Below, piece by piece: positions 1 through 6,698 of a stretch of 11,492 bases of DNA; the stretch's first letter is position 1; every line of letters starts with the position of its first letter. Both the position numbers and the translations under genes were made by a program. Below the pieces are notes generated by a model. It saw only the letters and a list, made by a program, of their open reading frames with translations. It was not told the DNA's origin and searched no databases. The DNA is from Caldisericia bacterium (GTDB lineage Bacteria; Caldisericota; Caldisericia; UBA6126): contig JAQVYZ010000009.1 in assembly GCA_028708485.1 (NCBI GenBank), positions 1 through 11,492 of the forward strand, written 5' to 3'.

Positions 1-1565
1 TATGGGCTTTTGATCCGATTGAAAACGCTTCATTAGTCACCTGGATCTTACTGATGGTGCTGATTCATCATATTACTTGGTACCAGAAACGAAAAATTGC
101 TCCTCAATTTTCTTTATTGCTGATGGTCCTCATCTTTTCCTCGGTATATCATATGGTAATGCTTCTTCGATCCGGATTGATGGAACAGTTAACCCAACAC
201 GCTTATATGGGCAAGAGTTTATTAACTGTCCTTTTGATTATCGATATAGTCTATTTCCTGATACCGCTTTTAACTTTTTATTTCCGATACAAACATATTG
301 AAACAGACAAAGAAAAAAAATATTACACTTCCACCCCCTATTCCAAATTTCTGTTTTCTTTCTTTATGTTGTGTTTGGCCGGATTGCTTTTCCTTCAAAT
401 CAACCAACCATTGATTCAGAGATTTTCTACCTATACGCTTCCCTCTCTTACCAGCTGGTTCTTTCCATTGTTTTACTTTGGTGTGCTAGGTTTTTTAATC
501 ACAAATCAGTTACCCTCTTTTTTACAAGTTTTTCATAGAAACCACCACAAACTCCAGTTGATTTCCATGATTGTGACAAACTTTTTAATATCATTTCTGC
601 TCTCTTTTGTCTTTATCCTATCATCCGGCAATAAGCTTACCTCTACTTTTCTTCCGATCGTGTTTGTTTTCTTTTCCTGCTTGTGGATTGTTGGTTCCGT
701 CCAGATACAAAAAAAGGAATCAGTTAAAAATCTTGTTGACCGAATCACACACATCGCTATCAGTCTGTTAATTATCAGTTTTACTTTATCTTCCACGGAT
801 TCATCGGTAAAATCCTTTTTTCTTTTACCTTCCGATACTATCGCGTTAGAAGAGATCTCCGTCACGATGAAGGCGCCATCTATTGAAAAAGAAGCTTACA
901 TTGGAGCGATTCAAACATACCCGATAGAAATGAATACAAACGGGAACCTGTATCAAATTCATCCTTCGATATGGGAGTATGTGAGAAAAACAGTCAAAAC
1001 ACAGATGAAGATACCTTTTATCCAGGGTGTTGGATTTTTTGATATGCAGGTAATACCGAAACAGAAAAACCAGATAGAATTTATTTCCGATGAGTTGGTG
1101 TATTTTAAAAATTCTGAAATAGTTATCTCGAACAGAATACACTCCCCCTCTCCGAGCCAAGAAGGATTACAATTAGTCAGCGCGGACGTTATCATCAAAA
1201 AGATCAACAAAGATAGTGAGTATAAAGAACCTTATGTGACAGAGGTTTTACACATAACAAAAGAAAATAATCAGTCAGATATTCGTTTTAATATCACTCC
1301 TTCCTATTCAGAGCTGCTGGAAACAGAATTGCATTGGAACATCTCTGAGACGAATAGTATTCTGTTACAATCTGCCGACTGGAACGACGGCATTCAAGTT
1401 GATCTCGTAAAAAAGCCTTTTGTCGTTGGGATCCGTATCTCGTATTTCCTGTTATTACTCATTCTGCTGGTTCGTATTTTGTTTTTCCGATACAAAAAAT
1501 GGGGAAAACAATACTTATTCCCTGCTTATCACCACACGCCAAGAAGGCAAAGGCACACCGATTAA
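1..1565 (+). CDS. ccmF: CcmF-type cytochrome c haem lyase, C-terminal part (5' end outside window)
   Basis: CcmF is the integral-membrane haem lyase of system I cytochrome c maturation; it attaches haem from CcmE to apocytochrome outside the membrane. The frame is open from base 3 to the left edge, and the 17 codons before the first ATG (base 54) encode WAFDPIENASLVTW, the WWD-type haem-handling motif of CcmF. This ATG is therefore internal and the gene is truncated. Numbering from that ATG, H5/H6 fit the transmembrane haem ligand after the WWD segment, RSG (40-41 region) with H49 fits the second periplasmic histidine, and H233 in ITHIAISLL fits the other transmembrane haem ligand. About nine membrane segments are visible, then a soluble domain (about 250-456) and a last helix (457-478). 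This soluble part is longer than in E. coli CcmF. A 44-nt gap separates it from the PIN-TRAM gene. The family call comes from motif order and spacing and is fairly secure. Confidence 0.82.
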   Translation, partial: WAFDPIENASLVTWILLMVLIHHITWYQKRKIAPQFSLLLMVLIFSSVYHMVMLLRSGLMEQLTQHAYMGKSLLTVLLIIDIVYFLIPLLTFYFRYKHIETDKEKKYYTSTPYSKFLFSFFMLCLAGLLFLQINQPLIQRFSTYTLPSLTSWFFPLFYFGVLGFLITNQLPSFLQVFHRNHHKLQLISMIVTNFLISFLLSFVFILSSGNKLTSTFLPIVFVFFSCLWIVGSVQIQKKESVKNLVDRITHIAISLLIISFTLSSTDSSVKSFFLLPSDTIALEEISVTMKAPSIEKEAYIGAIQTYPIEMNTNGNLYQIHPSIWEYVRKTVKTQMKIPFIQGVGFFDMQVIPKQKNQIEFISDELVYFKNSEIVISNRIHSPSPSQEGLQLVSADVIIKKINKDSEYKEPYVTEVLHITKENNQSDIRFNITPSYSELLETELHWNISETNSILLQSADWNDGIQVDLVKKPFVVGIRISYFLLLLILLVRILFFRYKKWGKQYLFPAYHHTPRRQRHTD

Positions 1566-1574
1566 CATACTTTT

Positions 1575-1603
1575 TTGTAGAACTAAATCTATAGGAATAT
1601 AAT
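1575..1603 (+). promoter_or_regulatory. Candidate sigma-70-type promoter, possibly giving a leaderless transcript
   Basis: TTGTAG (1575-1580), a 17-nt spacer and a perfect TATAAT (1598-1603) lie in the gap after ccmF. A start site about 7 nt after the -10 box would fall on the A of the ATG at 1610, so the mRNA could be leaderless. The only Shine-Dalgarno-like run, AGGA at 1593-1596, is 13 nt from the ATG and would lie inside the promoter. The -35 box matches consensus at only three of six positions and the gap is AT-rich, so chance remains possible. Confidence 0.45.
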
Positions 1604-1609
1604 TATTGT

Positions 1610-2464
1610 ATGGCAAAAAAATGGGAATTACACTTAAAAAGGATTATTAGTCTTGTGATAGCCGGTTCTTTAGCTTTCCCGATAGGATCCCTTTTCAGGG
1701 AAATTGCGGAAAAAAATCAGCTATCTCATAGCCTATCTCTCTTGGTAACTTTTGCCGGGGTGATGATTGCCTTGTTCCTGGGATTAGTGGTGCTTCCCTT
1801 CATTACAGAACTGATTAGCACTCAATTTATCGCTATTAAATTACTTAGTTTGCGTCTTCGGTCCAAAAGAACCTATCTTCTTGATAGCAGCTGTATTTTA
1901 GACGGTCGAGTGATTGAATTAGTGAAAATGGGTATTCTAGAAAGACCGATTGTAATCTCTTCCATCACACTTGATGAAATATCCAGGTTGAAAAATACCA
2001 GCGAAACTTACCAGAACAGAGTAAAGAGAGGCTTCGAGATGATTGAGCAGATCAAAAAGCTCAAAAATCCCCCCTTAAGAGTGTTGCCTTTTTCCAAACC
2101 TCCCAAAACTATCCGGGAACATCTGATTACCCTTGCAAAGCAAATCAAAGCCACCATCATTACTCTAGATGCCTCCCTGACAGATTTGGCGAAAACATAC
2201 CGTATTCCTACTGTCAATATTCATGAATTAGCGAATGCTTTTCGGATTCAGATACTTCCTAAAGAACAATTTGAGGTGTTATTATCAAAAGCCGGAAAAG
2301 AAGCCAATCAAGCAATCGGTTACCTAGATGACGGCATGATGGTGATCGTGGAAAATGGAAAACCATACATAAACCAACGCATCATTGCAGAATGCACCTC
2401 CCTGCTTCAATCCACAGGCGGTAAGATTATTTTTGGCCGTTACATCAAGCATGCCGAGTCTTGA
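1610..2464 (+). CDS. YacL-like membrane-anchored PIN-TRAM domain protein, short form
   Basis: Two N-terminal membrane segments (about 11-28 and 42-67) are followed by a PIN nuclease-like domain (about 88-210) and a TRAM domain (about 213-280). PIN acidic positions are visible as D92 in LLDSS, D98 in ILDGR, E123 in LDEIS and D187 in ITLD. The segment TVNIHELANA and the TRAM motif GYLDDGMMVIVENG closely resemble Bacillus YacL. PIN domains usually cut RNA and TRAM domains bind RNA, so a membrane-tethered RNA-binding or RNase role is inferred; the function of the family is not well defined. At 284 residues it is shorter than Bacillus YacL (about 366), apparently with two membrane helices instead of four. 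The 3' end overlaps ispDF by 14 nt, as in the Bacillota yacL-ispD-ispF neighbourhood. The domain call is firm; the biochemical role is open. Confidence 0.88.
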   Translation: MAKKWELHLKRIISLVIAGSLAFPIGSLFREIAEKNQLSHSLSLLVTFAGVMIALFLGLVVLPFITELISTQFIAIKLLSLRLRSKRTYLLDSSCILDGRVIELVKMGILERPIVISSITLDEISRLKNTSETYQNRVKRGFEMIEQIKKLKNPPLRVLPFSKPPKTIREHLITLAKQIKATIITLDASLTDLAKTYRIPTVNIHELANAFRIQILPKEQFEVLLSKAGKEANQAIGYLDDGMMVIVENGKPYINQRIIAECTSLLQSTGGKIIFGRYIKHAES

Positions 2465-3635
2465 ACATCATTTTTCAGTCGTTATTGTAGCAGGAGGATT
2501 AGGAACCCGGTTCTCTTCCGTAGAGAATAAAACCACGAAATTGCTTTATGGATTGCCTGTTTTAGAATACTCCCTACAAGCTTTTCAATCCTGTCCGTAT
2601 GTTACTGATATCATTCTGGTTGGGGAGGCAAAGGTTATCACCAAAGAATTATCGACTCGTTATTCAAAACTGACCGGGGTTAGGGCGGGAGGAAAAACCC
2701 GAACCGAGAGCGTTTGGAATGGTTTACAGGCAATCGATTCCTCCGCTCAATATGTTTTTATCCATGATGCTGCCAGACCCTTGTTAGAGGTATCCTTTAT
2801 CAACCGAATGGCAGAGCAGATTCTTTTACAAAATCATCTGACCGGATTATTTCCAGTTTTACCTTTATATGATGCTTTAAAAAACCTGGATCGTGATTAT
2901 TTTCCCGTGACTTATGAAGGACAACCGCTTTATAGGACTCAAACGCCGCAGTTGTTTCAATGGTCAGCTCTAAAGAGCGCTTTTATGGAGAATGTTTCAT
3001 TACAGCCATTTCGGGATGAGATCCAAATGATCCAGCATTTCAGGAAAGAATCACAATTCTTAGCCATACCAGGTTCTTACCATTTAGAGAAGATCACCAC
3101 TCTGCAGGAATGGCACCTGATAGAAAAACTTGTTCCGACAGAATCTTGTATCGGGATTGGTTACGATTTTCATTATTTTTTAACCGGTAGAGATTTAGTA
3201 CTGGGAGGCATTACTATCCCTGGCTATGAAGGCTTGGAAGGCGATTCAGACGGCGACGTGTACATACATTCTGTCTTGGAAGCCTTATTAGGCGCTTTAA
3301 CGCTTGGGGATATGGGTTCCTTTTTTGGTGTGGGCACCCCTGAGGTGATGAACAAAAAAAGCACCACCTTTCTACAACAACTTTGTGAAAATGAGCATTT
3401 TAAAAATGTACACATTAAACATATAGACACGACGATCGTATGCAAAAAACCCGTATTGAAGAGCTGGATTCCGGCTATGAAAAAAAATATCAGCCAACAC
3501 CTTTCTATTTCCGAAAACCAAATTAATATTAAATCCACTACAGATAAAGGAATGGATGCGGCAGGCGAGGGAAAAGGAATACGCTGTATCACTGTGGTGT
3601 TACTGGATATCATAAGGAGGAGCTATGCAGGATGA
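2451..3635 (+). CDS. ispDF: Bifunctional IspD-IspF: MEP cytidylyltransferase fused to MEcPP synthase
   Basis: The IspD half (about 1-228) makes CDP-methylerythritol from MEP and CTP; the IspF half (about 232-390) cyclises the phosphorylated product to MEcPP. Both are cytosolic MEP-pathway steps to isoprenoids. IspD shows VIVAGGLGTR with R20, K30, IHDAARP (D106, R109), RTQTPQ (T165) and K214. IspF shows GYDFH (D239, H241) and SDGDVYIH (H273), the three metal ligands. The ATG at 2451 is chosen because the IspD fold begins at residue 8 and earlier in-frame ATGs lie inside the PIN-TRAM coding region. There is no good Shine-Dalgarno; translation is probably coupled through the 14-nt overlap. There is almost no linker between halves. 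Several normally conserved residues differ: IspD T140 and R157 positions are A142 and G157; IspF H34, FPDTDP, E135 and R142/E144 positions are D265, FGVGTP, K366 and E373/K375. Overall similarity still supports both activities, with some doubt. Confidence 0.9.
   Translation: MPSLEHHFSVVIVAGGLGTRFSSVENKTTKLLYGLPVLEYSLQAFQSCPYVTDIILVGEAKVITKELSTRYSKLTGVRAGGKTRTESVWNGLQAIDSSAQYVFIHDAARPLLEVSFINRMAEQILLQNHLTGLFPVLPLYDALKNLDRDYFPVTYEGQPLYRTQTPQLFQWSALKSAFMENVSLQPFRDEIQMIQHFRKESQFLAIPGSYHLEKITTLQEWHLIEKLVPTESCIGIGYDFHYFLTGRDLVLGGITIPGYEGLEGDSDGDVYIHSVLEALLGALTLGDMGSFFGVGTPEVMNKKSTTFLQQLCENEHFKNVHIKHIDTTIVCKKPVLKSWIPAMKKNISQHLSISENQINIKSTTDKGMDAAGEGKGIRCITVVLLDIIRRSYAG
3614..3620 (+). promoter_or_regulatory. 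Strong ribosome binding site for accB inside the ispDF 3' end
   Basis: AAGGAGG ends 4 nt before the accB ATG at 3625. It lies within ispDF coding sequence, whose stop at 3633-3635 comes after the accB start, so accB can be initiated independently as well as by coupling. Confidence 0.8.
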
Positions 3636-4074
3636 ATTGATCGATCAGGTTAAGGCATTGGTTGCTATTGCAAAAGCAAATCATCTGAAAACATTTTCTG
3701 TCCAGATGGGAAATTTTTCCTTACATCTTGAATCAGAAGATCTGGCAAAATCAACGGTTCCACTGCCAAACCAACCCGTACAACCCCATGAAACCGCTAT
3801 AGATGAGAATATTATTACGATTAAAGCGCCTTTAGTCGGTACCTTTTACCGATCTCCCTCCCCAAACGCCCCTTCATTTGTTGAAGTGGGAGATATCATA
3901 GAGCCAAGGCAGGTAATGTGTATTATCGAAGCGATGAAAGTGATGAACGAGATCAGTTCGGATATAAAAGGAAAAGTCATTGAAATCATCCCGGAGAACG
4001 GGCAGATTGTTGATTTTGGCCATCCATTGTTTATCCTTGAACCAATTTTAGAAACAGAGGATTCCTCTCTATGA
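3625..4074 (+). CDS. accB: Biotin carboxyl carrier protein of acetyl-CoA carboxylase
   Basis: This is the biotin carrier of acetyl-CoA carboxylase. Biotin on one lysine is carboxylated by AccC and hands CO2 to acetyl-CoA on the carboxyltransferase, making malonyl-CoA for fatty acid synthesis in the cytosol. The biotinyl domain spans about residues 62-140 with the attachment motif CIIEAMKVMNEI, biotin lysine K105. The APLVGTFYRSPSP segment (68-80) is typical of bacterial AccB thumb-type domains. An N-terminal helical region (1-35) and a Pro-rich linker (about 45-56) precede it. At 149 residues it has normal family length. It overlaps ispDF by 11 nt and accC by 4 nt (ATGA). The carboxyltransferase genes accA and accD are not in the window. 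A carrier for another biotin enzyme is possible, but the accC neighbour and the GTFYRSP segment favour acetyl-CoA carboxylase. Confidence 0.95.
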   Translation: MQDELIDQVKALVAIAKANHLKTFSVQMGNFSLHLESEDLAKSTVPLPNQPVQPHETAIDENIITIKAPLVGTFYRSPSPNAPSFVEVGDIIEPRQVMCIIEAMKVMNEISSDIKGKVIEIIPENGQIVDFGHPLFILEPILETEDSSL

Positions 4075-5411
4075 TCATCAAAAAAGTGTTGATTGCGAAT
4101 CGCGGAGAGATCGCTCTTCGCATTATCCGCGCTTGTAAAGAGATTGACATTCCCACTATCCTGGTCTACTCTGAGGCGGATACCGATTCAATTCCGGTTA
4201 AATTTGCCGATGAATCCTTCTGTATCGGTCCCGCTCCTTCTAACCACAGCTATCTGAATCACTCCTCCATCATTGCTACGGCTACTTTGTTAGGCGCCAA
4301 CGCCATACACCCCGGATACGGCTTTTTATCTGAGAATGCTACCTTTGCCTCGATCTGTGAAGATTATGGTATCCAATTCATTGGACCATCCCCTTCTATG
4401 CTAAAAATTACGAAGAATAAAGCGAATGTCAGGCAGATAGCCTCCAAAGTCGGGGTGCCCATTTTACCCGGTACGCTGGAGCCGATTGAAGACGAACAGG
4501 AAGCCAAACAAATGGCGGAAGAAATTGGCTATCCGGTACTGTTAAAGGCTGCTATGGGGGGTGGGGGACGAGGCATTCGATTAGTACAAAACCAGGAAGA
4601 AATGGCAGAGCTTTTCTCCATTGCCAAGAGAGAATCCTTTTCTTCTTTCGGATCAGAAGATATCTATCTTGAAAAGTGCCTGATCAAACCGAGGCATATC
4701 GAAGTCCAGATCCTAGGAGACGGGAAAGGAAACGTAATCCATCTGGGGGTAAGAGAGTGCAGCATACAAAGAAAACATCAGAAGATCATTGAAGAAGCTC
4801 CTACCAAAGCTTTAAATACAGAGCAGATTAAAGCAATCACCGACAGCGCAGTAAAGTTAGCGAGTGCCTTGCATTATGAGAATGCGGGTACCTGTGAATT
4901 CCTCGCGGACGAGGACGGTCAGTTTTATTTCCTTGAGATCAATGCCCGGATACAGGTAGAGCATCCGATCACGGAAGAGACGACAGGGATTGATATCGTG
5001 AAGGCACAATTTTCCATCGCACAGACAAAAACTTTACCCTTCACCCAGGAAGAGATACATCAAGCCGGTTGGGCGATGGAGTTCAGGATAAATGCGGAAG
5101 ATCCTGTAACGTATACTCCCAGCGCCGGTAAAATCAATCTGGTTCATTTCCCACTCGGGAAAGATGTCAGGATAGATTCGCATATCTATTCAGGCTATAC
5201 CATCCCCTCCTTTTATGATTCATTGATAGCCAAATTGATTATAAAGGGCCAAACCAGGGAAGATTGTATCAAGACCGCAAAACGTTGTTTAGAAGAGTTT
5301 ACGATTGAAGGCATTAAAACGAATATCCCATTACTGCACCGAATCGTTCATCATCCGGATTTTGAACAAGCCAAACTACATACTGGCTTTATTGAGGAGA
5401 TGGGCGCTTAG
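4071..5411 (+). CDS. accC: Biotin carboxylase subunit of acetyl-CoA carboxylase
   Basis: This enzyme uses ATP and bicarbonate to carboxylate the biotin on AccB. The biotin carboxylase N-domain opens with KKVLIANRGEIALRIIRACK. The ATP-grasp domain holds the glycine loop MGGGGRGIR (about 161-169). The catalytic FLEINARIQVEHP segment follows, and the C-domain carries RINAEDP. At 446 residues the length equals that of stand-alone bacterial AccC, and no carboxyltransferase or biotinyl domain is fused. The start overlaps the accB stop in an ATGA, so the two are translationally coupled, matching their complex. The last 23 bases lie antisense to the end of the convergent AMMECR1 gene, and no terminator hairpin is visible after the stop. 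The same family serves pyruvate, propionyl-CoA and oxaloacetate carboxylases, so the role depends on the neighbouring accB. Confidence 0.95.
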   Translation: MIIKKVLIANRGEIALRIIRACKEIDIPTILVYSEADTDSIPVKFADESFCIGPAPSNHSYLNHSSIIATATLLGANAIHPGYGFLSENATFASICEDYGIQFIGPSPSMLKITKNKANVRQIASKVGVPILPGTLEPIEDEQEAKQMAEEIGYPVLLKAAMGGGGRGIRLVQNQEEMAELFSIAKRESFSSFGSEDIYLEKCLIKPRHIEVQILGDGKGNVIHLGVRECSIQRKHQKIIEEAPTKALNTEQIKAITDSAVKLASALHYENAGTCEFLADEDGQFYFLEINARIQVEHPITEETTGIDIVKAQFSIAQTKTLPFTQEEIHQAGWAMEFRINAEDPVTYTPSAGKINLVHFPLGKDVRIDSHIYSGYTIPSFYDSLIAKLIIKGQTREDCIKTAKRCLEEFTIEGIKTNIPLLHRIVHHPDFEQAKLHTGFIEEMGA

Positions 5412-5985
5412 TTTCTTCCAAAATTTCAACCTGATACAGATAAAAACCCATCTGTTGAGTCTCCGTTTTGTAGGCAAATCTGGATAGCCCGGCTTTCTGG
5501 CACAATGCTTCCATAAATTCCTGTTTTCCGGGAAGCGATTCCCAGACTTGAGGCAAAAAAGTTGCCTGATATCCGCTTCGGTTGATGATCACGCCATCGA
5601 TTCCGGGATGCAGCTGTTCCAACAATTCTTCCCAAGTGCTGACATGAATCTCAACCGGTACAGTGAGAAGCGAAATCTCAATATCAGTCTGTTTCCATTC
5701 TTCCCTGCTTAAAGGGAAAAATCGGGTATCTTCGAAGGCAGCATGAAAGGCATTTTGACTCACATCCAGCACTAACGGTTGATAAGGAACAATGGAGCCT
5801 ACGCAGCCTCTTAGCTTTCCATGAATGGTCAGTGTGACAAAAGTAGCTCTTTCTTCCATTAACAAAGGGTCGATAGGCAAAAAATCAGCCTGGTGTACCC
5901 TTTTTCGTTGTGTCAGCCAAGTTTCGATCGTAATCCGAGCCACCCGAAACAACGTCTCTCGCTGTTTTTCAGGTAATCCCGGCAT
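5389..5985 (-). CDS. amrA: AMMECR1-domain protein (AmmeMemoRadiSam protein A type)
   Basis: The AMMECR1 domain fills the protein (about 10-190). The family hallmark LRGCVGSI is at about 58-65, and the C-terminal signature DGVII...FLPQVWESLP...LCQKAGLSRFAY is present. The biochemical function of the family is unsettled. In many prokaryotes it is encoded with a Memo protein and a radical SAM protein, and a tie to radical or redox protein modification has been suggested. Here the upstream coupled gene is a radical SAM activase, but of NrdG2 type. The ATG at 5985 is preferred: AGAGG (5995-5991) stands 5 nt before it and it forms TGATG with the nrdG stop. A GTG one codon earlier is the alternative. 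The protein is soluble, 198 residues, with one visible Cys in the LRGC motif and one near residue 162. No memo gene is in the window. Confidence 0.9.
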   Translation of the reverse strand: MPGLPEKQRETLFRVARITIETWLTQRKRVHQADFLPIDPLLMEERATFVTLTIHGKLRGCVGSIVPYQPLVLDVSQNAFHAAFEDTRFFPLSREEWKQTDIEISLLTVPVEIHVSTWEELLEQLHPGIDGVIINRSGYQATFLPQVWESLPGKQEFMEALCQKAGLSRFAYKTETQQMGFYLYQVEILEETKRPSPQ

Positions 5986-6698
5986 CACTGCCTCTGTATC
6001 ACCGGAACCGATACCTGGGAACGTATCAGGTCTGCCATTTCTGTCAGGTACTCGGAGCTATAGGGGACGATTGAAGAATATGACTCATCCAACGTATCTT
6101 TTGGACGAAATCCCTGTATCACGTACCGCTTGGTTTCACGAATAGTGGGAAGCATCTCAGTGATCTCTGCTTTATCGACTAATCCCGGAACATATGTAGT
6201 GCGCAGTTCCGATGGAATCGCAGATTGGGATAAAAGCTGTATGCTTTGTTTAACCGGCTCAAAACTATTGGTCATACCGGTCAGGGAATCATATCGTGAG
6301 GGTGAAGTTTTCAGGTCTATCGCTACATAATCCAATAGATTCCTGTTTAACAGCTCTTTTAAGATAACAGGATGAGAGCCGTTTGTATCTAATTTGATCT
6401 TTAGATGCCCGGTGGTTTCATTTCTCTTCAGTTCTATCAGAAGAGAGGTTAACAGAGAGGGGTAAAGGGTAGGCTCTCCACCAGAAAATACAACACCGTC
6501 AATCATCTTTGATCTCATGACGATCATTCTTAACACGTCTTCCGGTTCAAGGGTAGGCAGGGTAGTGTATTTCGGCTCGGAGACCAGCCAGGAGTTCTGG
6601 CAAAAAGGGCAACGGTAATTGCATCCGCCAAAAAACACGATAGAAGCGATATTCTCTGGAAAATCGATTAAGCTGGTGCCGATGTATCCTTTTATCAT
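5985..6698 (-). CDS. nrdG: Anaerobic ribonucleoside-triphosphate reductase activating protein, NrdG2 type
   Basis: This is a radical SAM enzyme that uses a [4Fe-4S] cluster and S-adenosylmethionine to form the glycyl radical on NrdD. The cluster motif is GGCNYRCPFC, with C26, C30 and C33 in CxxxCxxC spacing, and the SAM-binding FSGGEP follows at 71-76. The N-terminal KGYIGTSLIDFP and the later QGFRPKDTLDESY are typical of the NrdG2 subfamily found with archaeal, Thermotoga-like and clostridial NrdD, which is longer (about 230 residues) than E. coli NrdG (about 154). The ATG at 6698 forms TGATG with the nrdD stop; a TTG one codon upstream is the alternative. The next gene is coupled the same way. 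The gene lacks the N-terminal cysteine-rich region of the AmmeMemoRadiSam radical SAM protein, so the position after nrdD decides the name. Confidence 0.92.
   Translation of the reverse strand: MIKGYIGTSLIDFPENIASIVFFGGCNYRCPFCQNSWLVSEPKYTTLPTLEPEDVLRMIVMRSKMIDGVVFSGGEPTLYPSLLTSLLIELKRNETTGHLKIKLDTNGSHPVILKELLNRNLLDYVAIDLKTSPSRYDSLTGMTNSFEPVKQSIQLLSQSAIPSELRTTYVPGLVDKAEITEMLPTIRETKRYVIQGFRPKDTLDESYSSIVPYSSEYLTEMADLIRSQVSVPVIQRQ

Noticed and set aside
2385..2450. An earlier ATG in frame with ispDF that would add 22 residues.
   Set aside because: It lies well inside the PIN-TRAM coding region, the added residues are not IspD-like, and the ATG at 2451 sits just before the conserved fold.
3224..3613. 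A 129-codon minus-strand frame opposite the IspF domain.
   Set aside because: It is a shadow of a well-conserved domain, with no ribosome site and no recognisable features.
5985..6698. Reading the radical SAM gene as the AmmeMemoRadiSam partner of the AMMECR1 protein.
   Set aside because: It lacks the N-terminal Cys-rich region of that family, starts with the NrdG2-type GYIGTSLIDFP segment, and directly follows nrdD.
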